The notes: generated by a model not told the origin, from the sequence alone. Shown: positions 7,999 to 17,626, counted from the stretch's first letter. The stretch: 54,633 bases of DNA from Actinomycetota bacterium (GCA_014377015.1 JACMQL010000038.1:1-54633), one strand, 5' to 3'. Program-made: numbers and translations.

Positions 7999-8913
7999 AT
8001 GGCGGATGAAAAGCAGGGATCGATCAACAACCACACGGCTATTCCAGGTAGACAGGATCTAATTCGGTTAGGCATTGGTGTTTTCGGAATTGGAACATCT
8101 GGCCCCTTGATTGCGTTGAGCACTATGCCGGTGCCAATTTTGATTTTCTGGCGAAATTTAGGCGGGTCTATTTTGACCGCGCCGTTTGCATTCCGTCACG
8201 GCGAGTGGCGAAACAAAGTCGGAATCAAATGGTCGGTAATTGCTGGAGTTCTTCTCGCACTGCATTTTTTGGGGTTTTTTGCGGCAATGCGGATGACGAG
8301 CGTGGCGGCTGGGACTGCAATGATTGCGCTTCAACCAATCTTCGCAGCCATCTTTGTGAAATTTTCTGGTGGTCACATTCCTTCGCGCGCATGGCTCGGA
8401 ATGGTCGTTAGTTTTAGCGGAGTACTTCTTATTTCGGGTGTTGATCTAAATATTTCGGCACGCACTTTTTGGGGCGATATTGTGGCACTTGTGTCGGCGG
8501 CACTCGCTGCGTTGTACATGATGGCGGGTTCTCGTGCCCAGCAGAAAATTGAAACGACAACCTATACAACTGTTTGCTATTTTGTTTGTGCAATTACCGT
8601 GTTGCCCTTCGCACTGCTTTCCCCTCAATCTATTTTTCAATTCACTTTGAAGAATTGGTTGCTCGCCGCGGGGCTGATTCTGGGAGCGCAAATACTCGGT
8701 CACACGATGTTCAATGCTGCGCTCAAGCGCGTATCTCCAGCAGTTGTTTCGTTAATTGTCTTCTTCGAAGTTCCAGTGAGTTCAATTCTGGCATTCTGGT
8801 GGCTTGATCAACGACCTGCATTTGGAGTTATCCCTGGCATTGTCTTGATTATCAGCGGTTGCGCATTAGTTGTGTTGCGAACCCGCCCTGAAAGATTGGA
8901 AATCCTGCAATGA
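7999..8913 (+). CDS. EamA (DMT superfamily) transporter
   Basis: The 304-residue protein has about ten hydrophobic helices arranged as two EamA repeats, for example VAAGTAMIALQPIFAAIFVK closing the first half and PAVVSLIVFFEVPVSSILAF in the second. Members export amino acids or other small metabolites across the membrane, but the substrate cannot be read from the sequence. It starts 3 bases after mrp and overlaps the PHP gene by ATGA, so the three are probably in one transcript. Confidence 0.9.
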   Translation: MADEKQGSINNHTAIPGRQDLIRLGIGVFGIGTSGPLIALSTMPVPILIFWRNLGGSILTAPFAFRHGEWRNKVGIKWSVIAGVLLALHFLGFFAAMRMTSVAAGTAMIALQPIFAAIFVKFSGGHIPSRAWLGMVVSFSGVLLISGVDLNISARTFWGDIVALVSAALAALYMMAGSRAQQKIETTTYTTVCYFVCAITVLPFALLSPQSIFQFTLKNWLLAAGLILGAQILGHTMFNAALKRVSPAVVSLIVFFEVPVSSILAFWWLDQRPAFGVIPGIVLIISGCALVVLRTRPERLEILQ

Positions 8914-9755
8914 TTGATTTACACACGCACACCTCATGCAGCGACGGTACTGATTCCCCGCTGATTTTGGTCAACAAAGCTTTATCCCAGGGAGTAAAAG
9001 TATTGGGGCTGACCGATCATGATTCCACGCAAGGATGGGATGAAGCTAAACGTTCGCTACGGGCCGGACTCCAACTTGTTCCTGGTGCTGAGATTTCATG
9101 TTTAACCAAGGAAGGACTGAGTGTGCATATGCTCGGACTTCTTTTTGATGGCGAGAACCCTGCGATAATCAAGATGTTGGCGGAAATCAAGGATAATCGC
9201 GTTCCGCGCGCACTCAAGATTATTGAACTACTTAATGCGGCAGGCTTTGAAATCACGTTTGCAGATGTAGAAGCAGCAAAACCTGCAGGCGCGACATTGG
9301 GTCGACCGCATATCGCTGACGCTTTGGTGAAACTTGGCGTCGTGAATTCACGCGATGAAGCATTTAAGGATTTACTTCACAACGACTCTCCTTACTATGT
9401 TTCTCATTTGGCACCATTACCTGCCGATGCCATACGGCAGATTCGAGCCGCGGGCGGAGTTGCGGTTATCGCTCACCCGTCCTCATCGCTGCGCGGAAGA
9501 TCCCTTGACGTTGATTCTTTTGCCGATATGGCCATCGCGGGTCTAAACGGCATTGAAGTGGATCATCGAGACCAAGACTCGCGCGAAAGGGAGGTGCTTC
9601 GTGCGGTTGCCCGCGAACTGGGCCTAGCAGTCACCGGCTCTAGCGATTATCACGGCACTGGGAAAATGAATCAGTTGGGCGAATGCACAACGGATCCTGC
9701 ACAATGGGAGATGTTGGAAGCGGGCGCGGATCAGCGAAGGGTTGTGACGGCATGA
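8910..9755 (+). CDS. PHP-domain phosphoesterase (TrpH/nucleoside-bisphosphatase type)
   Basis: The N terminus MIDLHTHTSCSDGTDSP is the first PHP metal motif (HxH). Further motifs are LTDHD near residue 38, GRPHIADAL, VIAHPSS and the C-terminal SSDYHG. Relatives such as E. coli RnmA (TrpH) hydrolyse 3',5'-nucleoside bisphosphates or trim short RNAs from the 5' end, using a trinuclear metal site. The 281-residue length fits. The start overlaps the EamA stop and the end overlaps the MarC start (both ATGA). Confidence 0.9.
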   Translation: MIDLHTHTSCSDGTDSPLILVNKALSQGVKVLGLTDHDSTQGWDEAKRSLRAGLQLVPGAEISCLTKEGLSVHMLGLLFDGENPAIIKMLAEIKDNRVPRALKIIELLNAAGFEITFADVEAAKPAGATLGRPHIADALVKLGVVNSRDEAFKDLLHNDSPYYVSHLAPLPADAIRQIRAAGGVAVIAHPSSSLRGRSLDVDSFADMAIAGLNGIEVDHRDQDSREREVLRAVARELGLAVTGSSDYHGTGKMNQLGECTTDPAQWEMLEAGADQRRVVTA

Positions 9756-10372
9756 ATCTTTCAGACTCGAGCGCGGTCACTTTTGCGATTCAAGCATTTG
9801 TTACCTTGTTGGTGATTATGGATCCCCCCGGCGCCACCCCAATTTTTCTTTCACTAGTCGCTGATAAATCAGCAAGGGTTCGCCGTAAACTGGCGTGGCA
9901 GGCGGCATCCGTCTCACTCTTCGTGATCGCAACCTTTGCGTTATTTGGCAGACTTATTCTGGACTACCTCAGCGTGTCTATACAGTCTTTGCAGGCTTCG
10001 GGAGGATTGCTACTTCTGCTAGTTTCGTTAGAATTGCTTACTGGGCGCAGATCAGGGGACGCCAACGACGCAAATTCAAATGTCGCACTAGTTCCGCTCG
10101 GAACCCCGCTTTTGGCAGGTCCAGGGGCAATCGTCGCAACGATGATCTTCGTTCAGCATGCGCAAACGGCTTCGCGGGTGATTGGTTTGATTATCGCCGT
10201 GGTCGCTGTCCACTTGGCGATCGCACTCTCACTGCAGTCTTCAACTTTCATTTTGAGAGTTATCAAAGATTCAGGCGTAACGCTCTTGGCTCGTATCGCT
10301 GGTTTACTTCTTGCTGCGATTGCAGTGCAGATGATGGTGGATGCCGTAAAAGGATTCGCCGCAACTTGGTAG
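9752..10372 (+). CDS. MarC family integral membrane protein
   Basis: The 206-residue protein has six predicted membrane helices and the family opening TLLVIMDPPGATPIFLSL, with PLGTPLLAGPGAIVATMI in the middle. MarC proteins were once linked to multidrug resistance, but that role was withdrawn and the function is unknown. I start at ATG 9752, which overlaps the PHP stop as ATGA and gives the family N terminus; a longer frame reaches 9683 but runs inside the PHP gene. The gene is convergent with the helicase, with 12 bases between the stops. Confidence 0.9.
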   Translation: MNLSDSSAVTFAIQAFVTLLVIMDPPGATPIFLSLVADKSARVRRKLAWQAASVSLFVIATFALFGRLILDYLSVSIQSLQASGGLLLLLVSLELLTGRRSGDANDANSNVALVPLGTPLLAGPGAIVATMIFVQHAQTASRVIGLIIAVVAVHLAIALSLQSSTFILRVIKDSGVTLLARIAGLLLAAIAVQMMVDAVKGFAATW

Positions 10373-10384
10373 AAGAAAAGTAAG

Positions 10385-11749
10385 TCAGTCTTTAATAAAC
10401 TTCTTGTTGCGAATTCGAGTTCGCTCAGATTTAGCCTTGGGCGCGGCGGCCAACTTGGGAGTGTGCTTTTGGGACTTCTCGCGAGGCGCTTCTCTAGAAA
10501 TGCTAGGCGAAGTGGCTTGCACTGGCTTCGCTTTCACCAACCGACCCGTCGAGCCCGCCGGAATTTTCATAGTCTCGTATAGATGATCTGAAGACGAATA
10601 CGTTTCGATCGGCTCGGCTAGACCAAGCTTCAGCGATTGATTGATCAGACTCCAGCGGGACATATCGTCCCAATCCACGAAGGTAACCCCGATGCCATGC
10701 GCGCCAGCGCGTGCAGTACGACCGATGCGGTGCACGTAAGTTTTGTCGTCTTCTGGACATTGGTAGTTGATGACATGGGTAATTCCGTCAATATCAATTC
10801 CGCGTGCGGCTACGTCGGTGGCCACCAGTACATCTGACTTACCGGCTTTGAAGTCCGCCAACGCTTTCTCTCTAGCGTTTTGGCCGAGATCGCCGTGAAT
10901 AGCCGCAGCCCTGAATCCTCGCTCAATAAGATCATCTGCGGTTTTTTGGCAAGTGCGCTTTGTACGGCAGAAAACCATTGTTGGTCCGCGTCCGTCTGCC
11001 TGCAAGATGCGCGCCAGCATCTCGATTTTGTCGAGCGCATGGGCGCGCAAGATGTGCTGCTCCACTCTCGACACAACTGCACTTTCGTCATCATTGTCTT
11101 GTGTGCGAATGTGGACGGGCTGCGACATGAAGCGGCGCGCTAGAGCAATGATGTCTCCTGGCATCGTGGCCGAGAAAAGCATGGTTTGCTGGCGGAGTGG
11201 CGTGCTCGTAAAAATCTTTTCGACATCAGGCAGGAATCCGAGATCCAGCATTTCATCGGCTTCATCCAGAACAAGCCGAGAGACTTTACCGAGTTTCAAT
11301 TGCCCCTGTCGATAAAGGTCCAAAAGTCGCCCTGGAGTGCCCACGACAATTTCCACTCCAGCGTGCAATTGGTCGATTTGAGGTTCGAATGCTCGTCCGC
11401 CATAGACAGCGAGAACTCGAATTCCGCGCTTTCCAGAGATCTCTTCAATGTCCTTTGCAACTTGCACGCAGAGTTCGCGAGTTGGGACAACAACTAGTGC
11501 TTGAGGTAATCCAGGGTTTTGAAAGTCGCTCCATTCTGGATCCAGCGGTGCCACGATCTTCTCAATCAGTGGAATTCCAAAGGCCAGAGTCTTTCCGGTA
11601 CCAGTTTTTGCTTGGCCAATCACGTCTCCATCGCTCAATGCAATTGGCAAGACCATTTCTTGAATAGCGAACGGCGCCGTAAAGCCATGTTCGTTTAGCG
11701 CTTCAATTGTCTCCTTGCGAAGAGGTAAATCTGCAAAGGTGGTTGTCAC
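10385..11749 (-). CDS. DEAD-box ATP-dependent RNA helicase
   Basis: All core motifs are present: the Q motif region PFAIQEMVLP, motif I AKTGTGKT, Ia PTRELC, II DEADEM, III SAT, IV region VFCRTKR, V ATDVAARGIDI and VI HRIGRTARAG. A basic low-complexity tail (KHTPKLAAAPKAKSERTRIR region) probably binds RNA. It resembles RhlE/Rv3211, which has the same neighbours in mycobacteria. The start is ambiguous: GTG 11749 lies one base after the DUF3107 stop (TAAGGTG) and begins the conserved part; ATG 11803 adds 18 residues and overlaps DUF3107 by 53 bases. Neither has a strong Shine-Dalgarno. Likely cotranscribed with DUF3107. Confidence 0.93.
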   Translation of the reverse strand: MTTTFADLPLRKETIEALNEHGFTAPFAIQEMVLPIALSDGDVIGQAKTGTGKTLAFGIPLIEKIVAPLDPEWSDFQNPGLPQALVVVPTRELCVQVAKDIEEISGKRGIRVLAVYGGRAFEPQIDQLHAGVEIVVGTPGRLLDLYRQGQLKLGKVSRLVLDEADEMLDLGFLPDVEKIFTSTPLRQQTMLFSATMPGDIIALARRFMSQPVHIRTQDNDDESAVVSRVEQHILRAHALDKIEMLARILQADGRGPTMVFCRTKRTCQKTADDLIERGFRAAAIHGDLGQNAREKALADFKAGKSDVLVATDVAARGIDIDGITHVINYQCPEDDKTYVHRIGRTARAGAHGIGVTFVDWDDMSRWSLINQSLKLGLAEPIETYSSSDHLYETMKIPAGSTGRLVKAKPVQATSPSISREAPREKSQKHTPKLAAAPKAKSERTRIRNKKFIKD

Positions 11750-11750
11750 C

Positions 11751-12008
11751 TTAATTGGTGCCGAAACCAACTCGGCGCTCTGATTGTTCTCCAATTTCAA
11801 CATAACCGATCTTGTCAGCAGGGACGATGATTTCGCGTCCGCGAACATCGTTTAGTACTAGTGGGGAGCCTGCACTCAGGGCCACGGTCACCGCTGCGCG
11901 TATGTCCTCCGATGTGAGGGGGCAGTCAAAAGCCAATTCGCTCGCCACATTCGCAATTGCGATGCGCACTTCAGATTTATGTTCGCCTGAAATTTTCTTA
12001 TTACTCAT
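11751..12008 (-). CDS. DUF3107 family small protein
   Basis: The 85-residue protein has the DUF3107 pattern VRIAIANVASELAFD near its start and a C-terminal GREIIVPADKIGYVEIG segment, as in mycobacterial Rv3208A (TB9.4). Function is unknown; the family is small, soluble and nearly always beside a TetR gene and a DEAD-box helicase, as here. A TAAGAT hexamer 6 bases upstream of the ATG points to a leaderless mRNA. Confidence 0.9.
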   Translation of the reverse strand: MSNKKISGEHKSEVRIAIANVASELAFDCPLTSEDIRAAVTVALSAGSPLVLNDVRGREIIVPADKIGYVEIGEQSERRVGFGTN

Positions 12009-12014
12009 ACCTAA

Positions 12015-12020
12015 ATCTTA
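12015..12020 (-). promoter_or_regulatory. -10 element TAAGAT, leaderless start of DUF3107 gene
   Basis: Read on the minus strand, TAAGAT ends 6 bases before the ATG at 12008. It sits in the 38-base gap after the TetR gene, so DUF3107 and the helicase can be transcribed separately from the regulator. Confidence 0.6.
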
Positions 12021-12046
12021 CAGAGTAGGACCACTGATTGCCGAAT

Positions 12047-12682
12047 TTACAAGTTGTAGAGTTCTTCGGTGCGCGGAATTGAGGATATTCCTCGCCACGC
12101 GAGAGTGGAAACTAAGTGAATTGCTTGCTCTCGACTTAGGCTTCCGTCGCGATCGAGCCAATGCCTTGCAGTCACTTGGGCAGTCCCAATCAGACCAACA
12201 CTGAGTAACATCGATGCCTCTTTAGGAATGCCTGTTTCAAGCGAGATTACGGCGCTAATCGCGGCGGCGCAGTCGTAAGTCATTCGGTTGAGTCGTTCCC
12301 TAACTTGTGGCTCAACGTTCATGTCGCTTTCAAAAAGAAGTCGAAATGCTTCGCCTTCATTGTCAATAAAGTCGAAATATGCGCCTATGGTTGCCGCTAC
12401 TCGATCAGAGTTTTCTGCGCCCGATGCCAGAGCTTTGTGAATTTCATAGACCAAAGAATCAATATGAACATCCAGAACGGCAAGGTATAGATCAAGTTTG
12501 GAAGGAAAATGCTGATACAGCACTGGCTTACTCACGCCGGCTGCATCGGCGATCTCATCCATTGCTGCGGAATGGTAGCCAGCGATTGTAAACACTTCGA
12601 GCGCCGCACTCAGTAATTGCGCGCGACGCTCATCGCGGGGAAGGCGTGCTTTGCCGTCTGATTTATGTTCCGCTGTGTTCAC
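12047..12682 (-). CDS. TetR family transcriptional regulator
   Basis: The N-terminal helix-turn-helix reads LSAALEVFTIAGYHSAAMDE then IADAAGVSKPVLYQHFPSKL, a textbook TetR DNA-binding domain at residues 20-65. The C-terminal part is the usual helical ligand/dimer domain. By position it corresponds to mycobacterial Rv3208. The start is GTG 12682, with TACGCT 6 bases upstream; GGAGG also lies right before the GTG but too close for a normal Shine-Dalgarno. The ligand and targets are unknown. It is divergent from moeZ. Confidence 0.92.
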   Translation of the reverse strand: MNTAEHKSDGKARLPRDERRAQLLSAALEVFTIAGYHSAAMDEIADAAGVSKPVLYQHFPSKLDLYLAVLDVHIDSLVYEIHKALASGAENSDRVAATIGAYFDFIDNEGEAFRLLFESDMNVEPQVRERLNRMTYDCAAAISAVISLETGIPKEASMLLSVGLIGTAQVTARHWLDRDGSLSREQAIHLVSTLAWRGISSIPRTEELYNL

Positions 12683-12688
12683 CCTCCA

Positions 12689-12694
12689 AGCGTA
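12689..12694 (-). promoter_or_regulatory. -10 element TACGCT, leaderless GTG start of the TetR gene
   Basis: On the minus strand TACGCT ends 6 bases before the GTG at 12682. No inverted repeat typical of a TetR operator was obvious in the 135-base gap to moeZ. Confidence 0.5.
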
Positions 12695-12817
12695 GAGGAA
12701 AAACTTCAGCTTTTGCGCTGAGATTTTTTACGACTTGGCGTGAATTGTCAGCATTCCAGTCCTAAGGCAGAATGGCGCACCTGCTCACGAATCCTGACTC
12801 TGTGAAGGATGTTTGCC

Positions 12818-13999
12818 ATGAAGATTGCGCCACTCGTAACGCCCGGCGGCGCGCTGACCGTCGCCGAGGTTCATCGTTACAGTCGACACTTGATAATTCC
12901 TGATCTAGCTATGGCAGGTCAACAGCGCCTAATGAATGCCAAAGTTCTCTGCGTCGGCGCAGGCGGATTGGGTTCGCCAACCCTGATGTATTTGGCTGCG
13001 GCGGGCGTGGGGACGCTTGGCATCGTTGATTTTGACACGGTGGATGAATCAAACCTGCAGAGACAGGTGATTCACGGTCAGTCAGATGTCGGCAAGAGTA
13101 AGGCGCAAAGTGCCATGGAAAAGATCGCAGAGATAAATCCAAATGTGATTGTCAATCTTCACCAGTTGCGTGTTGATGTATCAAATGTGATGGAGCTCTT
13201 TGCTCAATACGATCTCATAATCGATGGAACGGATAATTTCGCAACTCGTTATCTCGTCAACGATGCATGCGTACTACTTGGCAAACCTTACGTCTGGGGA
13301 TCTATCTATAGATTCGACGGACAAGCGAGCGTTTTTTGGGCGGATTATGGGCCTTGTTATCGCTGCCTCTATCCCGAGCCTCCACCACCTGGAATGGTGC
13401 CAAGTTGCGCCGAAGGCGGAGTTCTAGGCGTTCTTTGTGGCACGATTGGATCTATCCAAACTACGGAGGCAATAAAATTGCTCACCGGAATAGGTGATCC
13501 TCTGATCGGTTCCTTGATGATTTACGACGCGCTCGATATGTCTTTTCGTAAAATAAAAGTGAAGAAAGATCCTAGCTGTCCGTTATGCAGTGCTAATCCG
13601 ACGCAGACAGAACTACTTGAAGATTACGAGGCGTTCTGCGGTGTTCTTACAGATGAGGCGGTAGTTGCAGTGAAAGACTCAACAATTTCAGTGGAGGAGC
13701 TGAAATCAAAAATGGAGGCAGGCGCTGAGTTCTTCTTGGTGGACGTTCGCGAACCAAGCGAGTGGGAGATCGTCAAGATTCCTGGGGCAGTCCTAATCCC
13801 AAAACAAGGATTCCTGGATGGAAGCGCTCTTGAAAAAATGCCGCACGACAAGCAGATCATCATTCACTGCAAGAGTGGAGTGCGATCCGCGGAATGCCTC
13901 GCAATAGTTAAGGCGGCGGGTTTTAGCGATGCTGTGCATGTGAGCGGTGGAGTAATCGCGTGGGCAAAACAAATCGACACTTCGCTTCCGGTGTATTGA
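12818..13999 (+). CDS. moeZ: Adenylyltransferase/sulfurtransferase MoeZ (MoeB-rhodanese fusion)
   Basis: MoeZ adenylates the C-terminal Gly-Gly of ubiquitin-like sulfur carriers and loads sulfur, for molybdopterin synthesis and for the CysO cysteine route. Residues about 15-260 form the ThiF/MoeB domain with the ATP motif VGAGGLGSP and two zinc-binding pairs, Cys180/Cys183 and Cys254/Cys257. Residues about 290-393 form a rhodanese domain whose active-site loop begins at Cys351 (CKSGVRS). I start at ATG 12818 because GAAGGA lies 9 bases upstream; ATG 12809 sits on that Shine-Dalgarno. Neighbours match Rv3206c-Rv3208. mshB follows one base after the stop. Confidence 0.95.
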   Translation: MKIAPLVTPGGALTVAEVHRYSRHLIIPDLAMAGQQRLMNAKVLCVGAGGLGSPTLMYLAAAGVGTLGIVDFDTVDESNLQRQVIHGQSDVGKSKAQSAMEKIAEINPNVIVNLHQLRVDVSNVMELFAQYDLIIDGTDNFATRYLVNDACVLLGKPYVWGSIYRFDGQASVFWADYGPCYRCLYPEPPPPGMVPSCAEGGVLGVLCGTIGSIQTTEAIKLLTGIGDPLIGSLMIYDALDMSFRKIKVKKDPSCPLCSANPTQTELLEDYEAFCGVLTDEAVVAVKDSTISVEELKSKMEAGAEFFLVDVREPSEWEIVKIPGAVLIPKQGFLDGSALEKMPHDKQIIIHCKSGVRSAECLAIVKAAGFSDAVHVSGGVIAWAKQIDTSLPVY

Positions 14000-14000
14000 A

Positions 14001-14876
14001 ATGCCGAATTTGCCTTATGCCGGATATCGGCTACTGCTGGTGCATGCACATCCAGACGATGAAACTATTAATAACGGCGCGACAATGGCTAAATATGCCG
14101 CGCTGGGAGCGCAGGTTACGTTGGTTGTCTGTACTCGCGGGGAAGAAGGCGAAGTTCTCGTTCCGGGCCTGGCGCATCTAGCAAGTTCTGCTACCGATGC
14201 ACTTGGGGGGCACCGCGAACTCGAACTCGCATCCGCGATGAAAGAGTTGGGGATTTCGGATTTTCGATTTCTCGGAGGAGAGAAAAAACACTATCGCGAC
14301 AGCGGAATGATGGGAACCGAGTACAACAATCGTACGGACGTGTTCTGGCAAGCTGACGTGGATGAAGCGGCGGGGTATCTTCTTGACGTAATAGGCGAAG
14401 TTCGCCCACATGTGCTGATTACCTATGATGAGATTGGCGGATATGGACACCCTGATCACATTCAGGCTCATCGTGTTGCTATGAGGGCGGCAGAGTTGTC
14501 ACAAGATTGGCACGTCCAAAAAATCTATTGGAACGCCATTCCAAAGTCGCTTATTGCGCACGGGATTGAAGAGATGAAAAAGACGGGCTCCAGTTTTTTT
14601 GGTGCAGAAAGCGTGGATGATCTTCCTTTCGTAAAAGATGATGCGCTGGTAACTACGGTTGTCGATGCGGCGGAATTCGTCGATCGCAAAATGGCAGCGA
14701 TGAAGGCTCATGAGACTCAAATATCGCTGGATGGCCCTTTTTTCGCGCTCTCCAACAATCTCGGTTTGCAGGTATGGGGTAAGGAATTTTATTCCCTGGT
14801 TGGTGGTGAACGGTTTGGAGATTTAGATTCAGATGGTCGCGAGACCGATCTTTTCGCGGGTGTTAACAGATCGTGA
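14001..14876 (+). CDS. mshB: N-acetyl-GlcN-inositol deacetylase of mycothiol synthesis (MshB)
   Basis: MshB removes the acetyl group from GlcNAc-Ins, step two of mycothiol biosynthesis. The zinc motif AHPDDE (His17, Asp20) and the second motif [10 protein letters not shown] with His150 and His153 are present. The segment CTRGEEGEV is typical of the MshB/Mca subgroup of PIG-L deacetylases. At 291 residues it matches MshB. Mca (mycothiol S-conjugate amidase) is similar in sequence; the following DUF6113-like gene, a common MshB neighbour, favours MshB. The start is one base after the moeZ stop and lacks a Shine-Dalgarno, so translation is probably coupled. Confidence 0.88.
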   Translation: MPNLPYAGYRLLLVHAHPDDETINNGATMAKYAALGAQVTLVVCTRGEEGEVLVPGLAHLASSATDALGGHRELELASAMKELGISDFRFLGGEKKHYRDSGMMGTEYNNRTDVFWQADVDEAAGYLLDVIGEVRPHVLITYDEIGGYGHPDHIQAHRVAMRAAELSQDWHVQKIYWNAIPKSLIAHGIEEMKKTGSSFFGAESVDDLPFVKDDALVTTVVDAAEFVDRKMAAMKAHETQISLDGPFFALSNNLGLQVWGKEFYSLVGGERFGDLDSDGRETDLFAGVNRS

Positions 14877-15184
14877 AGCTGCTCGGATCCTTCATATCGG
14901 GAATAGCCCTCGGCACTGCCGCCGTTTTTTTGCACGATGTTAAGTTTCCATTTGGTCTGGCTTTGGTTCTAATCGGGAGTGGAACGGGAATATGGATGCT
15001 AGGTCGTGCCTTTGCAAAGAAACGGTATAAGTTCGCGGCAATAATCGGTTGGATTGGGATTGTTCTCAACGCTTCTGCTCCTGGCGTTGGAAACGAACTA
15101 CTTGTGCAGGGTAATACCGCGGGAAATGCGCTTATTCTGGGTGGCTTTGTAACTTTGGTGCTGGCGTTTTTGGCGCCAAATTAA
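14873..15184 (+). CDS. Small membrane protein, DUF6113-like
   Basis: The 103-residue protein has three to four hydrophobic helices: residues 3-20, 25-46, 54-70 and a C-terminal one, with a conserved-looking [14 protein letters not shown] loop near the end. Proteins of this size and pattern directly downstream of mshB are annotated DUF6113 in other actinobacteria; I rely on memory for that. The GTG at 14873 overlaps the mshB stop as GTGA. The last 4 bases (TTAA, 15181-15184) are shared with the stop of the convergent cysS. No function is known. Confidence 0.8.
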   Translation: MKLLGSFISGIALGTAAVFLHDVKFPFGLALVLIGSGTGIWMLGRAFAKKRYKFAAIIGWIGIVLNASAPGVGNELLVQGNTAGNALILGGFVTLVLAFLAPN

Positions 15185-16554
15185 GATCGCTTACTGGCAT
15201 CAAAGGACCAACTTTGCCCGGCGGGTCCATCCTGGAGGGATAACCCAAAACTCTCTAAGAGTTCTCGAATGCGATCGCTCTCATCCCATTTGCCCTTTGC
15301 GCGCGCATCGGCACGCTGGGCAAGAAGGTCCTTAACTTCATCGGTTAATTGGGTTTCCGTTTCCGCGCGTGACAAATCAAGACCAAGTACCTTGTCCGCA
15401 TAAAGAAGGGATTCGACTTTTGCCACATTGCTCTCCTTCGAGTCCTTCTCGATCGCGCGAAGAATTTGAATTGCCTTGGGAGTATCGAGATCTTCGTTGA
15501 ATGCCTGAAGTAATCCATTGTGCACTTTTAGGGATAAGACAGGGACGCTTCTTACTAATTTTCGCCAACGGATAAGAGTCGAGTGAGCGGCAGCGATAGC
15601 GTCCCACGACAAGTCCATCTGACTTCGATACCTGTTCTCGAGAAACGCTAGTCGAATTGCAAGTGGATCAAATCCTCGATTGGTTATATCCGAAAGTCGA
15701 AGTACATTGCCCGCACTCTTCGACATTTTCCGTCCCTCAAATAGTAGATGTTCACCGTGAACCCATAGGTCTACACATTCTTCTCCTGCAACCGCATTTG
15801 ATTGCGCGCGTTCATTTTCGTGATGAGGAAAACGTAGATCCATTCCGCCTACATGAACATTGATATGTGCGTCGAGGAAGTGCAATGACATCGCCGAGCA
15901 TTCAACGTGCCAACCTGGAAAACCAGCACCCCAAGGAGAATCCCAAATCATCTCGGTTCGCATGCCTGCAGATTTCCAAAGCGCCCAATCTGCATGAAAT
16001 TTCTTTGCTCCTTCTCCGGCGTATTCGTATCGGTGTCCTGGCTTGAGAGCGTCGAGTCGATTACCGCTCAGCGCGCCGTAACTCGGAAAAGAAGTCGCAT
16101 CGAAATACACGGAGCCGTCGCTTCCACAATATGCGAATCCTCCAGCGATTAATCGGTTGATCAGATCTTGCATTAGGGCAATGCAATCACTCGCTCGTGG
16201 ATAGAGGTCTGCAGGGATTATGTTTAGATCTTTCAGATCCGAATGAAAGCCGGCTTCATAATGGCGGGCCACGCTAAACGGATCTCGATTTTCGAGGCGA
16301 GATTGCGCGAGCATTTTGTCTTCTTCATGAAAATCCTCCGAAAGATGACCAACATCTGTAATATTTTGAATCAACCTCACCGAGTTGCCATTCAACTCAA
16401 GAGTTCTGCGAATGAGATCTGACAAGAGGAACGTGCGGAGATTGCCGACGTGCACATCTCGGTACACGGTTGGACCACAGCAATACATCGAGACGGTTGA
16501 AGAAGTTGTGTTTACTTCCTTCAAATCTCGGCTTAACGTGTCGTAAATTCGCAT
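15181..16554 (-). CDS. cysS: Cysteinyl-tRNA synthetase
   Basis: This class I synthetase charges tRNA-Cys. It has the zinc/HIGH region CCGPTVYRDVHVGNLRT (HVGN in place of HIGH), the zinc-site segments GWHVECSAMS and FPHHENE, and the KMSKS loop GRKMSKSAGN. At 457 residues with a C-terminal helical anticodon-binding region, it fits CysS and not the shorter paralogue MshC (about 410 residues). It starts 3 bases after the GNAT gene stop with GGGAGG 13 bases upstream, so the two are one transcript. Confidence 0.94.
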   Translation of the reverse strand: MRIYDTLSRDLKEVNTTSSTVSMYCCGPTVYRDVHVGNLRTFLLSDLIRRTLELNGNSVRLIQNITDVGHLSEDFHEEDKMLAQSRLENRDPFSVARHYEAGFHSDLKDLNIIPADLYPRASDCIALMQDLINRLIAGGFAYCGSDGSVYFDATSFPSYGALSGNRLDALKPGHRYEYAGEGAKKFHADWALWKSAGMRTEMIWDSPWGAGFPGWHVECSAMSLHFLDAHINVHVGGMDLRFPHHENERAQSNAVAGEECVDLWVHGEHLLFEGRKMSKSAGNVLRLSDITNRGFDPLAIRLAFLENRYRSQMDLSWDAIAAAHSTLIRWRKLVRSVPVLSLKVHNGLLQAFNEDLDTPKAIQILRAIEKDSKESNVAKVESLLYADKVLGLDLSRAETETQLTDEVKDLLAQRADARAKGKWDESDRIRELLESFGLSLQDGPAGQSWSFDASKRS

Positions 16555-16557
16555 TTT

Positions 16558-17544
16558 TTAGCAACCTCCCGAGAAAGTACGCTGGTCACGGTCCGCTTGT
16601 AGAGCAATCACTTCAGTCGGTGCGACTCGGTACCGATACGAATGATGTTTGCGAAAGCCATACTTTTCATAAGCTTGAATTGCCGATTGATTATTGACAT
16701 CAACTTGAAGGAGCGCCTTCGCGGCTCCGCCCCTAGTGGCTTCATTTAAGAGGCGGGAGATCAATTCCGTACCGATTCGCTGTCGTCGGTACTTCGGATG
16801 AACAAATAGCCTGGTCAATACCGTCCAATCTCCAAAGTTAGCTGCTCGTCCGACGGCCACGAGCACGCCATCGATTCTGAGACTGGCATAGACGGCGGGC
16901 GCTGATCTCATTATTTCACGCACTCCGGAATCATTTTGAAGGTCTAGCCAAGCTTGATCAAAAGTTTCAGTGAGCGACCATTCATAGTCCGTTCTCTCAT
17001 CGACCGAGAATGAACCGATGTCGGCAACCATCACTAGTGCTTCGGTTTTCACTTCCCAACCTTTTTGGTCCAAGGCATTATCCAAAGTTTGAAATGTGGG
17101 AAGGGGGACATGGATGACAGAGGGAAGCCCATGAGACGAATAGAAAGTATTCACGCGCGCAAGCGCTTCATCCAATTCGATTTGGGGTTCTCCAAGAACA
17201 AGGACTGAATTCGCTCGCATAGTAAATTTTCCCGTGGCACGCATTGTCCAGTCACCGAGTTGTTCTTGTACGGCTGCTGGCCAAGTCTGGGCCGCTGCGA
17301 TCTCCATTTCGCGGATTCGAAGTGAAAGGGGCGCGCCCTTGCCCGCCCCTCGTTGTGCGGGTGCAACTAAGCGCCAGGCGGCAATATCTTGGGGCGAGAA
17401 TTCAACCAGATTGCCGCTGCGCTTACGCAGGGAAGTCTCAGATTCTAAGATGCCAACGATGTCTCGGAATCCGCCTTCGGGATCATGTAGGCGGATTGAT
17501 ACTCGCTCTCCTACGAGTTGGGTCCCGGGTGGTTGTGGCGGCAT
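16558..17544 (-). CDS. GNAT acetyltransferase, cg3035/Rv0428c type
   Basis: The 328-residue protein has an SH3-like N-terminal part (VGERVSIRLHDPEGGFRDIVG), a diverged middle and a C-terminal GNAT domain with the acetyl-CoA loop HPKYRRQRIGTELI and the following QVDVNNQSAIQAYEKYGF. This two-part layout is that of the cg3035/Rv0428c subfamily, a family of unknown substrate. The similar architecture of MshD (two GNAT domains) was considered, but the N-terminal half does not look like GNAT. It has a leaderless-type promoter and is divergent from fdxA. Confidence 0.85.
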   Translation of the reverse strand: MPPQPPGTQLVGERVSIRLHDPEGGFRDIVGILESETSLRKRSGNLVEFSPQDIAAWRLVAPAQRGAGKGAPLSLRIREMEIAAAQTWPAAVQEQLGDWTMRATGKFTMRANSVLVLGEPQIELDEALARVNTFYSSHGLPSVIHVPLPTFQTLDNALDQKGWEVKTEALVMVADIGSFSVDERTDYEWSLTETFDQAWLDLQNDSGVREIMRSAPAVYASLRIDGVLVAVGRAANFGDWTVLTRLFVHPKYRRQRIGTELISRLLNEATRGGAAKALLQVDVNNQSAIQAYEKYGFRKHHSYRYRVAPTEVIALQADRDQRTFSGGC

Positions 17545-17550
17545 GGGTCA

Positions 17551-17556
17551 ACGCTA
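17551..17556 (-). promoter_or_regulatory. -10 element TAGCGT, leaderless start of the GNAT-cysS operon
   Basis: On the minus strand TAGCGT ends 6 bases before the ATG at 17544; the six spacer bases TGACCC contain no Shine-Dalgarno. Confidence 0.6.
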
Positions 17557-17626
17557 ATTGGAGAATTGAAAAATTGGAATTGGTGTGAAATGGCAAACAA
17601 ATCTCGCTCGACCCCTGACTTGGGAT

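Noticed and set aside
9683-9751. Upstream extension of the MarC gene
   Set aside because: The extra 23 residues are coded inside the PHP gene and do not fit the MarC N terminus; ATG 9752 overlaps the PHP stop as ATGA.
11385-11400. tRNA-like GGTTCGAATGC box
   Set aside because: It lies inside the conserved helicase coding sequence and no acceptor stem or anticodon arm surrounds it.
15181-16554. cysS gene as the mycothiol ligase MshC
   Set aside because: Length (457 residues), full HIGH/KMSKS set and a C-terminal anticodon-binding region fit CysS; MshC is shorter and lacks that region.
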